Positions 1 to 7,507 of a stretch of 23,306 nucleotides of DNA are shown one piece after another. The translations under genes and the position numbers were made by a program. Numbering within the stretch: the stretch's first letter is position 1; every line of letters starts with the position of its first letter. The notes below the pieces were generated by a model. The model was not told where the DNA came from, did no database searches, and was given only the letters and a program-made list of their open reading frames with translations. The stretch comes from Deltaproteobacteria bacterium (GTDB lineage Bacteria; Myxococcota_A; JAADFL01), in NCBI GenBank assembly GCA_013152945.1, contig JAADFL010000170.1, positions 1 to 23,306 of the forward strand, in the 5' to 3' direction.

Positions 1-1
1 G

Positions 2-115
2 TCAGACAGGGGCAACGCCCCTGGAATTGTTGCGAACAGCCTGAATCCGTATGGGACGAATCCCCTTCCTACTGACATTTTAATTCGGCTATCACAATCT
101 TTTAGGCAACCTTGA
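2..115 (+). CDS. Possible 3' end of an upstream gene (partial)
   Basis: The first 115 bases are open in frame 2 and end at TGA 113-115, giving a C-terminus that includes the stretch GIVANSLNPYGTNPLPTDIL. The residue composition looks protein-like, but I do not recognise the family. Frame 1 is also open, to a TGA at 73-75, so the choice of frame is uncertain. The 5' part lies outside the window. If real, the gene ends just upstream of dapF, and its stop codon sits inside the perfect TTGACA box at 112-117. Confidence 0.3.
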   Translation, partial: SDRGNAPGIVANSLNPYGTNPLPTDILIRLSQSFRQP

Positions 116-141
116 CACCCGGAACAGCCTCTGCATACATT
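112..141 (+). promoter_or_regulatory. Candidate sigma70-type promoter for the dapF operon
   Basis: A perfect TTGACA -35 box lies at 112-117. After an 18-base spacer comes TACATT at 136-141, which matches the -10 consensus at four of six positions. Transcription would start near 148, about 30 bases before the dapF ATG. This is pattern matching only; promoter consensus in this lineage is assumed to follow the bacterial norm. Confidence 0.4.
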
Positions 142-179
142 AGACTAATAATTTTGGTGTTTCGATCGGGGCCAAGAAA

Positions 180-1040
180 ATGATTGAGTTTTGGAAATAC
201 CATGGTACGGGTAATGACTTTATAGTCATCGATGACTTCGAAGGTGAGATTGAGCTCGGTTCTTCTGTTATTGCCCGATTTTGTGATAGGCATTTCGGAA
301 TCGGCGCCGATGGTTTACTCATGGTTCGAAAAGATTCAAAGCACGGTGATTTCAGAATGGATTATTGGAATTCGGATGGAAGCTCGGCCGAGATGTGCGG
401 CAATGGCATAAGGTGCTTTGTAAAACACATAGTTGATATGGGATTTGTGCGAGGACCTGAAATCATCGTACAGACAAGGGCCGGTCCGAAGAGATGCAAG
501 GTATTTGCAGATGAAATGAGAAACACGGTGGAGCAGGTGGAGGTGGACATGGGGCCGGCCGAGGTGTTGAATGGTGTATCGGGAGTTCCAACCAAGGCTC
601 TTGATTCCTTGTGGTTGACTACAGACCACGGGAAGATGGAATTCAAGCGGGTATCAATGGGCAACCCACACGCAGTTACATTCGATATCGGCCCGGACGC
701 TGAAACAGCATTGACAATAGGCCCGATGATGGAAAAGAATCCGGCCTTCAAGCACGGAACCAATGTAGAGTTTGCAAAGATCGTGTCTGGTACTGTCTTG
801 GAATTGGCGGTCTGGGAACGGGGTTGTGGCCTGACGTTGTCGTGCGGCACAGGTGCCTGTGCAGCGGCGTTGGCTGCCGTGGTTGCAGAAAAGATGGAGG
901 CTGGAAGGGATCTGGAAATTATTTTGCCTGGTGGAAGGTTGAATGTAAACATCGAGCCGGATTTTTCACATATTTGGCTGAAAGGACCGGCTGTTCGGGT
1001 ATTCAAGGGGCAAGTAAGAGGCTTTGAGGACATTTTATGA
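180..1040 (+). CDS. dapF: Diaminopimelate epimerase
   Basis: Interconverts LL- and meso-diaminopimelate in the cytoplasm, the penultimate step of lysine synthesis and the source of meso-DAP for peptidoglycan. The 286-residue length is normal for the family. The N-terminus KYHGTGNDFIVIDD is the standard DapF start and supports the ATG at 180, although no strong ribosome site precedes it. The two catalytic cysteines are visible: C73 in the motif EMCGNGIRC and C222 in SCGTGAC, with the preceding WERG segment at 212-215. The gene is intact. Its stop overlaps the next start by four bases (ATGA), so it is translationally coupled to a signalling gene, which is an unusual partner for a biosynthetic enzyme. 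Confidence 0.97.
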   Translation: MIEFWKYHGTGNDFIVIDDFEGEIELGSSVIARFCDRHFGIGADGLLMVRKDSKHGDFRMDYWNSDGSSAEMCGNGIRCFVKHIVDMGFVRGPEIIVQTRAGPKRCKVFADEMRNTVEQVEVDMGPAEVLNGVSGVPTKALDSLWLTTDHGKMEFKRVSMGNPHAVTFDIGPDAETALTIGPMMEKNPAFKHGTNVEFAKIVSGTVLELAVWERGCGLTLSCGTGACAAALAAVVAEKMEAGRDLEIILPGGRLNVNIEPDFSHIWLKGPAVRVFKGQVRGFEDIL

Positions 1041-2929
1041 CTCCAGGTACGGTAAAATTATTCATAGCAGCCACTTACGACCAGGAAAGGGAGCAGTACA
1101 AGAAATGGTCCGAGGAGGAGGGCCTGCAAGCTGATTTAGCTGAAACTGCAGCGGACCTGCTTGGAAAGCTTTCAAAAAATAGAGTGGATATCCTCATCCT
1201 GGAATCCCGAATCGCAGCCTTGGGACCTGTTGAGTTTATAGAGGGCCTGTGCGCCAAGATTCCGGAAATGTACATCGTGCTCATTCTTGAGCCCGGACAG
1301 GAGGAGGTGGCGGCTGATGCTCTTAAAACCGGGGCCAAGGATTGCTTGGAACGCCCTGTTTCAAGGCATGATTTTGTCAAGGCCATTTCCAGAATTCTCG
1401 AGGAAAGACGAATCGCCCTGGACAGGAAGAGACTGGAACAGGAGTCGAATGAAAACAGGACCAGGGCTGCAGTACTAAGGAGGACTGTTTCAATTCTGGA
1501 CCGGTTGGACGTGGAGGATGTTCTGGAGCAATTTCTTGCACTGGCAATGGACGAGACAGGATCCCAGGGTGGTTCGATTTGGTTGGCTGATTCCTCGGTT
1601 CCCGGGTTATTCAACGTGGCCGTGTTCAGGGGATTGGTGCCTGCAGAAGATAGAAGGGGATTCTACAGGGGCGAGAGAGCACTGCCCCCTGGAGTTCTCA
1701 AAGGAGAGGCCAGCTTTGGGATCGGCCCGGGGGGAATGCCTGATGCTTCTTGTCTGTTGGCGTCGATCAAAGACAAGACAGGTTTAAAGGGGCTGTTGAG
1801 ACTTTCCGGCAAGTTGGGTAAACCAGCTTTCACCGAACAGGATAGATTGATAGTCCAGGATATTGCAGACGCCGTGTCAGTAGGCCTTCGGAATGCAAGG
1901 CTTGTGGAGACCCTGAAAAGAAAGATGCTCCAGGATTTCGAAGTACCGGCCTATAATTTGAACTATTTCATGGATTATACCTCAAAAGAGGTGTACAAGG
2001 CCCGGAGATACGGCAGAACTTTCTCCATGGCCGCCTTGAAAATCGAAAATTATCACCTCCTGGAAGAATCGATGGAACCCGGTGAACTGACATCATTGAT
2101 AAGAGCCGTGGCGGCCGAGATTGGCGTGGTGATTCGGGATTCGGATGTACTGACAAGGGTGGATAAGGAGACATATTTTCTCTTGTTGCCCGAGACGGAT
2201 TACCTGGGCTCGATGATGTGCCTGGAACGTATCTTACGGAGATTGCAATTAAGGGGTATGTTGGCCCCGTTACGCGGCCGTCCGCCGATTTCTCTTAGTA
2301 TGGGAACCGCGGCTTTTCCGAGAGACGGCGACGGATATAAATCCCTTGTGGTCAAGTGCAAGTTGCGAATGGAGGAGGTCAGGAAGAGTCTCTATCGGAA
2401 GCTGCATCTGGAAGAGCTCGACTTCTGGGATTCGGTCAAGGTATTGTTGACACATGAAAGCGAGGACAAGATAAAAGAAATGACGGGAGTCAGGGAACCT
2501 GTGTGGAGTTGGATTTTTGACGGGAACGCCCCAAAAATGAGTTTGATACAAGACGAACTGGCTTTGGAGCTGTCACGTAACAAAGATCTCAAGGGTATCA
2601 TTTTTTTAGGCGTGGAACGAGTGAGTGATGATCTTGCTTTCTTGGGAAGGTACCCGGAAATGGAAGGCTCCAAGATGAAGATGTTCATCTTGGGTAAGAG
2701 GGCTGTCAACCAATGGCGGTTTCCACTCGTGACCCCATTGGCGATACCCGACATCGATGCAGATGCCAGGTGCTGTGATTTCGTATTGTTTTTTTCCGAG
2801 GCGGGTGCCTATGCCTGTCTCGAGGACAAGCAGGAGCACGGGCGGGTCTTCCATTCATCTGATACGACGTTGGTCGCCAGGTTGATCGCCAAGTTGCAGG
2901 AATACTATAAATTGCAGAGGCAATTTTAA
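1037..2929 (+). CDS. Receiver-like, GAF and degenerate GGDEF protein
   Basis: A 630-residue cytoplasmic signalling protein. Residues 5-122 have the receiver pattern, but the phospho-acceptor position in DILILESR is Glu56 rather than Asp, the conserved Lys is Arg106 (LERPV), and the N-terminal acidic pair is not evident. Residues about 145-290 look like a GAF domain. Residues about 300-458 align with a diguanylate cyclase fold (YKARRYGRTFSM, then FLLLPETD and SLSMGTAAFP), but the GGDEF signature is replaced by DKETY at 376-380, so no cyclase activity is expected. The last 160 residues form a further domain, possibly DICT-like, which I cannot assign firmly. The gene overlaps dapF by four bases and shares one base with the next gene (TAATG). 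It probably acts as a protein- or ligand-binding scaffold. Confidence 0.8.
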   Translation: MTPGTVKLFIAATYDQEREQYKKWSEEEGLQADLAETAADLLGKLSKNRVDILILESRIAALGPVEFIEGLCAKIPEMYIVLILEPGQEEVAADALKTGAKDCLERPVSRHDFVKAISRILEERRIALDRKRLEQESNENRTRAAVLRRTVSILDRLDVEDVLEQFLALAMDETGSQGGSIWLADSSVPGLFNVAVFRGLVPAEDRRGFYRGERALPPGVLKGEASFGIGPGGMPDASCLLASIKDKTGLKGLLRLSGKLGKPAFTEQDRLIVQDIADAVSVGLRNARLVETLKRKMLQDFEVPAYNLNYFMDYTSKEVYKARRYGRTFSMAALKIENYHLLEESMEPGELTSLIRAVAAEIGVVIRDSDVLTRVDKETYFLLLPETDYLGSMMCLERILRRLQLRGMLAPLRGRPPISLSMGTAAFPRDGDGYKSLVVKCKLRMEEVRKSLYRKLHLEELDFWDSVKVLLTHESEDKIKEMTGVREPVWSWIFDGNAPKMSLIQDELALELSRNKDLKGIIFLGVERVSDDLAFLGRYPEMEGSKMKMFILGKRAVNQWRFPLVTPLAIPDIDADARCCDFVLFFSEAGAYACLEDKQEHGRVFHSSDTTLVARLIAKLQEYYKLQRQF

Positions 2930-4461
2930 TGCCGGGGCGTAAAATAGTAGTAATCGCGGATCCTGATCCCAGAAATTCCGAGCGCCTGAGCCGCATAGTG
3001 CAAAATTCCGGGTACACACCCGTTCATGCCGCTGGCATTGAATCCATTATGGAATCTGTAACCCTGCATGTGCCGTCCCTGCTTGTTTTCGATGATGCAT
3101 GTGCAAGTGGTGATGTTGGAAAGGTATTCCGGGCCATGCGAACCGACCCGGCTGTTTCCCACGTTCCCATCGTGGTCCTGGCCGATTCCATGGAGGATGA
3201 TATTCCCTATTTCGACAGGGCCAGGGACTCTGTTTTGCTGAAGCCGTACAACCTGGATGAGGTATCGGCAAGGATCAGGAATACGCTGAACAGGTTGAGT
3301 ACTCCCAAGGAGGATGCAGAAACTTTGCACGAACTGAAAGGAGATATTCATCAGGTTGGTATTCCGGATTTGTTGCAGGTATTTTGGTCGAATAAGAAAA
3401 GTGGTGTACTCGAGCTCGCAGGGCCCCGGGGAAAGGGGAAGATAGCCCTGTACGACGGGGCCCCGGTCAATGCCGAAGCAGGGTCAGTTGCCGGGGAGAA
3501 GGCATTGTTCAGGCTTTTATCCTGGAGGTCCGGGAGGTTTTCCTTCAGAGAGGGCGAACCAGGTGGTGCACAGACGTTACATGGTTCCCCGGAAGCCATG
3601 ATCATGGAAGGAGTGCGCCAGAACGATGAACTTCGGCGCATTGGATCGACACTGCCTGCACTCAATGACTACCTCGCCTTGTCAATATCCGTTGATGCCC
3701 TTCCCCTGGGACTTCACCCCGTGACCCGGGAGGTCGCATCGCTTCTGGATAAGCCGATGACCTTTGAAGACGTATTGGACAAGACAAGGGCGACTGATTA
3801 CGAAACCGTGCAAGCGGTTCTGACCCTCATGGAAGGAGGGTTGCTTAGGAAGATCAGGGAATCCGCTCCGTTTAGGATCCCGTTGCTGGTGGAGTCCCAG
3901 GTCGTATTGGCCCTTAAGACGAGAATCAGGGAAAGATACAGGGGCCAGGCAGGCAGAAATTCGTTGAAGGTCATACTTGTTTCCACGAACAGAGAAATGG
4001 TTTTGGAATTTTTGGGCGGGCTTGCTTCCAGGACCGGTTTCAGCCGTGATTCCAGGTTGGCCGCAAAAAAAGACCGCAATGCAATGGCAATAGGCACGGT
4101 CGGCACTCTCAGGTTGGACGATGCAACGAACCTTGTGTTGTGGTCTGCTCCGGCCGAACCCGCGTTTAAGCCTCTGTGGCGTCCCTTCTTGGACGGATCA
4201 ATCGGAATTCTTTTCCTGGTGGAACCCGGTCGGGACAAGGGCGCGGATACTTTATACGATGCATATGATTACTTTTACGGTGATGCCGGGTTGCCTGCAG
4301 CCATCGTTTTAATGGGCAAGGAAAGCGGACTTGATGAGGCCATGGCCTTCTTGGATGGACTGCCCATGTTCGAAATAGGTAAAGATGGTTCGGCGAAGGC
4401 ACTTGCACAGATTTGCCGGGTCGCTGCCAGGAAAGGTGTTGTTCGAGACTCCAATGGTTGA
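2929..4461 (+). CDS. Receiver-PATAN (DUF4388) protein with degenerate GTPase-like C-terminus
   Basis: 510 residues. A receiver domain spans about 5-122, with acidic residues D11/D13, phospho-acceptor D55 (LLVFDD) and K105 (LLKPYN), so it looks competent for phosphorylation. Residues about 136-236 match the PATAN/DUF4388 pattern: LKGDIHQVGIPDLLQVFW, a KSGVLEL strand, the GAPVNAEAG segment and the LSWRSGRFSF segment. PATAN domains mediate protein interaction. A helical or winged-helix-like stretch follows. Residues about 346-505 resemble small MglA/Arf-type GTPases in strand order, but the P-loop position reads VSTNREMV with no GxxxxGK[ST], the DxxG position reads SAPAEP, and no clear NKxD is present. 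The tail is therefore probably unable to hydrolyse GTP. The start shares the A of the upstream TAA stop, implying coupling. Confidence 0.8.
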   Translation: MPGRKIVVIADPDPRNSERLSRIVQNSGYTPVHAAGIESIMESVTLHVPSLLVFDDACASGDVGKVFRAMRTDPAVSHVPIVVLADSMEDDIPYFDRARDSVLLKPYNLDEVSARIRNTLNRLSTPKEDAETLHELKGDIHQVGIPDLLQVFWSNKKSGVLELAGPRGKGKIALYDGAPVNAEAGSVAGEKALFRLLSWRSGRFSFREGEPGGAQTLHGSPEAMIMEGVRQNDELRRIGSTLPALNDYLALSISVDALPLGLHPVTREVASLLDKPMTFEDVLDKTRATDYETVQAVLTLMEGGLLRKIRESAPFRIPLLVESQVVLALKTRIRERYRGQAGRNSLKVILVSTNREMVLEFLGGLASRTGFSRDSRLAAKKDRNAMAIGTVGTLRLDDATNLVLWSAPAEPAFKPLWRPFLDGSIGILFLVEPGRDKGADTLYDAYDYFYGDAGLPAAIVLMGKESGLDEAMAFLDGLPMFEIGKDGSAKALAQICRVAARKGVVRDSNG

Positions 4462-5128
4462 TTCAGCCGATTTGAAGAGATATAGGAAAAGGGAATTTGT
4501 CAGGATCCCCCTGCGAATCATTATCGGCCTCTTGCTTTTTTCGTTACCTGCCGGTGGTCCCCAAGAACTGTATAGTGTACTGCCGGGCCAGGTGTTTGGA
4601 ATCATCTTCATTCTGCAGATCGTGATGGAACGTATAATCCAGGCTCCCGACATAGGTGGAAGAAAGCTTGACCAGGGATCGTTCGTTGTGGGATGGCTCG
4701 GTCATGCCGTTACTTTCCTGGTAACCGTGGGAGACTATTTCCACTTCCATTCGATCAAATGGAGCATGGCCTGGCTCGTTGCCGGAATAATACTGGTAAT
4801 CATCGGGCAAACGATAAGGATAGCGGCCATCAGGACTTTGGGAAGGTTCTTCACTCCAACGGTTAGGGTGCATTCCGGCCACAAAGTCGTGAAAAATGGT
4901 CCATACGCATATGTAAGGCATCCGAGCTATACCGGGTTATTGTTGTTGAACCTAGGATATGTCACCATGTTTGCGAGTATCTTCGGATATGTAGCTTTCA
5001 TTTTGTTCAACGTCCCTGCCATCATCAACAGGATACAGGTCGAGGAGAAGGCCCTGGTCAGGAAGTTGGGTAATGATTACAAGGCATATCGAAGACATGT
5101 AAAAAGGTTGATACCATACTTGTATTGA
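4454..5128 (+). CDS. ICMT/PEMT-like integral membrane methyltransferase, copy 1
   Basis: A 224-residue polytopic membrane protein, if started at the ATG at 4454. An ATG at 4385 is possible but would place 77 bases inside the upstream gene, and the tandem paralogue supports the shorter form. Hydrophobic segments include the region of RIIIGLLLFSLP, the region after VGWLGHAVTF and WLVAGIILVIIGQTIRIAA. The C-terminal half carries the isoprenylcysteine or phospholipid methyltransferase signature: LGRFFTPTVRV, then RHPSYTG at 155-161, E197/E198, and the YKAYRRHVKRLIPYLY tail. The family transfers a methyl group from S-adenosylmethionine to a membrane-embedded substrate; the bacterial substrate is unknown. 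The start overlaps the upstream gene by eight bases. Confidence 0.8.
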   Translation: MVDSADLKRYRKREFVRIPLRIIIGLLLFSLPAGGPQELYSVLPGQVFGIIFILQIVMERIIQAPDIGGRKLDQGSFVVGWLGHAVTFLVTVGDYFHFHSIKWSMAWLVAGIILVIIGQTIRIAAIRTLGRFFTPTVRVHSGHKVVKNGPYAYVRHPSYTGLLLLNLGYVTMFASIFGYVAFILFNVPAIINRIQVEEKALVRKLGNDYKAYRRHVKRLIPYLY

Positions 5129-5160
5129 CGGATTGAAAACTCAAGCCGGCAGAGGTGGAA

Positions 5161-5883
5161 ATGAGCGACATTGCAGGAAACTCCGGCACCGAATCGATTG
5201 AATCGGCTGAAAGGCTCAAGAGAATAAAGAGAAGAAGAATAGTGCTTACACCGGTCAGGTGGCTGTTCGGGATGCTGATATTTTCTTTACCAGCACTCGG
5301 TCCGCAGAATTTGTATACGAAATTGCCTGGAATGGTCTTTGGAGCATTGTTTTTCCTCCAGCTCTTGTTGGAGAGATCGTTGCAGGCTCCGAATGTTGGG
5401 GGGCAAAAGAAGGATCGGGCCTCGTACTTCTGGGGTTGGCTGGGATACTATGCAACGTTCGCGGTGTCGGTAATTGACTGGAAGTGGTTTCCGGTCGGGT
5501 GGAAACCATGGGCCTGGAACATGTACTGGATTTGGGCGGGAATCGGATTGTTTATTTTGGGCCAGGGATTGCGTGTGATCGCAATCGTTACACTGGGCCG
5601 TTTCTTTACGGCCCATGTAAGAGTACACAAGGACCACAAGGTTATTCAGCACGGTATTTATGCGTACTTGAGGCATCCCAGTTACACCGGTATGCTTCTG
5701 GTGGCGCTTTCATACGTGACATTGTTTGCAAGCGCCTATGGTTACATTGCATTCTTTTTATTCGACCTGCCGGGATTGCTTAACAGGATAAGAATCGAGG
5801 AAAAGGTCTTGAGAAAGGATCTGGGCCGGGATTACCGGGATTATTGCAGCCGGGTGAAAAGGCTTATTCCATTTGTCTATTGA
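5161..5883 (+). CDS. ICMT/PEMT-like integral membrane methyltransferase, copy 2
   Basis: A 240-residue paralogue of the preceding gene, with the same order of membrane segments and the same signature: LGRFFTAHVRVHKDHKV, RHPSYTG from R171, an RIEEKVL segment and the VKRLIPFVY tail. It has an extra charged N-terminus of about 25 residues. The start is either the ATG at 5161 or the in-frame GTG at 5155; the AGAGGTGG at 5151-5158 lies very close to both, so the exact start is unsure. The gap to copy 1 is about 32 bases, so they are probably cotranscribed. The pair is most simply a tandem duplication that has since diverged. The membrane substrate is unknown. Confidence 0.8.
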   Translation: MSDIAGNSGTESIESAERLKRIKRRRIVLTPVRWLFGMLIFSLPALGPQNLYTKLPGMVFGALFFLQLLLERSLQAPNVGGQKKDRASYFWGWLGYYATFAVSVIDWKWFPVGWKPWAWNMYWIWAGIGLFILGQGLRVIAIVTLGRFFTAHVRVHKDHKVIQHGIYAYLRHPSYTGMLLVALSYVTLFASAYGYIAFFLFDLPGLLNRIRIEEKVLRKDLGRDYRDYCSRVKRLIPFVY

Positions 5884-6036
5884 AGTTACATTTATTGGAA
5901 ACCGAAAACAAAGGCTTGAAGTAATTCTCGATAGTAATATGCAAAAGACGACATTATTATTGATAACTGTTTTAGGTACCCGTCGATGTGAAATTTGGTG
6001 CAACCTTTCATGCCCTTGATGCTCTTACCTGAACGT

Positions 6037-6043
6037 GAGAGGA
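6037..6043 (+). promoter_or_regulatory. Ribosome binding site deciding the sigma factor start
   Basis: GAGAGGA lies nine bases before the ATG at 6053. It overlaps the alternative upstream GTG at 6035, which has no good site of its own. This favours 6053 as the start. Confidence 0.5.
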
Positions 6044-6052
6044 TTTCTTATA

Positions 6053-6658
6053 ATGGAGCGGACCGATCTGCGAGTTGTTCATGGTTCGGGAGAGGGCAGC
6101 CTTGAGGATCTATCAGACGATGACCTCATGCGCCTTGCAAAGGCGGAACGCAAGGAAGCCTTCGAGGTGCTTATCAGAAGGCACCAAAAACTTGTGCTGG
6201 GATTTGCGGATCGCTTCTTTTGCGATCATAGCAAGAGTTGGGATGTGGCCCAGGATGTATTTCTATGTCTTTGGGATGAACGTCAAAGGTACGAGCCTCG
6301 CGGCCGTTTCAGATCCTATTTGGTGTCCATGACGATCCACCGGTGTCATTTCATTGCGAGGAAACAAAAGAACCGGGAGAAGAAGCTTTCCGAGTTGACC
6401 AGGCAGAGGCAGTCGCATGATGAAGAAAGTGACATGCCTGTCGATCAACTGCTGGAAATGGAGCGTTCGCGTGAAGTGCGCGAAAAATTGCTCGCCCTTT
6501 CGGAACGTACACGTGATATTATCATCTTGCGTTTCACCCAGGAGCTTACATTGGATGAAATAGCCTCGGTAACGGATCTTCCGCTCGGAACTGTGAAATC
6601 CCATATTTTCAGGGGATTGAGACAGCTTTCTAAATTATTGGCTGGGGTGCCGAAATGA
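6053..6658 (+). CDS. ECF RNA polymerase sigma factor (caspase module)
   Basis: A 201-residue group 4 sigma factor that directs RNA polymerase to a stress regulon. Region 2 spans about residues 23-105, with DDDLMRLAKAERKEAFEVL, then WDVAQDVFLCLW and GRFRSYLVSM. Region 4 spans about 145-195, with the helix-turn-helix LTLDEIASVTDLPLGTVKSH. An acidic and charged linker separates them. The preceding 169 bases (5884-6052) are AT-rich and probably hold the promoter, but I see no convincing -35/-10 pair. The stop overlaps the following anti-sigma gene by four bases (ATGA), the classic arrangement for a sigma/anti-sigma pair. Confidence 0.9.
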   Translation: MERTDLRVVHGSGEGSLEDLSDDDLMRLAKAERKEAFEVLIRRHQKLVLGFADRFFCDHSKSWDVAQDVFLCLWDERQRYEPRGRFRSYLVSMTIHRCHFIARKQKNREKKLSELTRQRQSHDEESDMPVDQLLEMERSREVREKLLALSERTRDIIILRFTQELTLDEIASVTDLPLGTVKSHIFRGLRQLSKLLAGVPK

Positions 6659-7494
6659 CATGTCCCAAACATGAAGATATCGTGAAATATGTAGCTGGAT
6701 TGCTCGACGAAGAGTATGCAGCCAAGTTGGAGGGCCACCTGGCGGAATGTAGACAGTGCAATCAGGTTTACCAGGAGTTGAGCAATATCACCGGCAGACT
6801 TGCGCCTGATCCGGGGGAATTCAATGACCAGGAGTTTGCCGGGGATATTATGACGCTGATAAGGCTGAAGCGGCCCAAGATAGAGCGTCCCGGTTTCCCG
6901 CGAAAATTCTTCCCCAAGAAATGGCTTGCACCGTTCGCAGCCGCTTGTGCGGCTGCGGCATTGCTCCTCGTGATTTGGCCCAACAACCGGCTTGATGAAT
7001 CTACGGGTTTTACAGCCCGGGGGGGGATGACGCCCGGGAAAGACAGATGGGTGTCCCTGGAGGTATTCCGGCCATCTCCAGGTGGTGGCTATCATCCGGT
7101 TACAGACAGGATAATGCCACATGACGCCCTTGCATTTGCTTATGTCAAGCAAAGGGCGGGAACATTCCTCTCTTTTTTAATGGTTTTCGCTGTCGACGAG
7201 ACCGGCCGGGTTTATTGGTATTATCCGGAGTATTCCAGGGAAGACGAAAATCCTCATAGTATATACATCGGCTCTGGAAGCGGCAGAGCTTCACTCCCGG
7301 ATGAAATCAGACATGACTTCAAAAAAGGCCTGTTACGCATTTTTGCAGTATTCTCGAAGGGACCGCTCTATGTCCGGCACATCGAGTCCGTGGTCTCAAT
7401 GGATCTTAAAAAGGCCGGTTCACTCGAGAATTTGGAACGACTGGCTTTGAAGGATACCGGCCAGCAGAGCATACTTGTCACTGTGAGCAGGTAG
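6655..7494 (+). CDS. Membrane anti-sigma factor with zinc-finger (zf-HC2) and DUF4384-like periplasmic domain
   Basis: A 279-residue single-pass membrane protein. The cytoplasmic N-terminus has the zinc-binding anti-sigma pattern: C3, then H28-x3-C32-x2-C35 in GHLAECRQC, preceded by YVAGLLDEEYAAKLE. It would hold the sigma factor encoded just upstream. A basic stretch (FPRKFFPKKW) leads into one transmembrane helix at about 91-108. The C-terminal 170 residues are outside the cytoplasm, and segments such as FLMVFAVDETGRVYWYYP resemble DUF4384, a domain often found beside caspase-like genes. It probably senses an envelope signal. It overlaps the sigma gene by four bases and is 13 bases from the caspase gene. 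Confidence 0.85.
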   Translation: MTCPKHEDIVKYVAGLLDEEYAAKLEGHLAECRQCNQVYQELSNITGRLAPDPGEFNDQEFAGDIMTLIRLKRPKIERPGFPRKFFPKKWLAPFAAACAAAALLLVIWPNNRLDESTGFTARGGMTPGKDRWVSLEVFRPSPGGGYHPVTDRIMPHDALAFAYVKQRAGTFLSFLMVFAVDETGRVYWYYPEYSREDENPHSIYIGSGSGRASLPDEIRHDFKKGLLRIFAVFSKGPLYVRHIESVVSMDLKKAGSLENLERLALKDTGQQSILVTVSR

Positions 7495-7507
7495 TAATCA
7501 AGAGGAG

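Noticed and set aside
362-1033. Minus-strand open frame inside dapF
   Set aside because: It is a mirror of the clear dapF frame and has no domain signature.
4385-4453. Upstream ATG for the first ICMT-like gene
   Set aside because: It would lengthen the overlap with the receiver-PATAN gene to 77 bases and adds residues that look unlike the family.
4432-4461. CaaX-type prenylation site on the GTPase-like protein
   Set aside because: The protein ends in GVVRDSNG, with no C-terminal cysteine motif.
5884-6052. ECF-type autoregulated promoter before the sigma gene
   Set aside because: A GGAAAC-like element is present near 5897 but there is no matching -10 at a normal distance.
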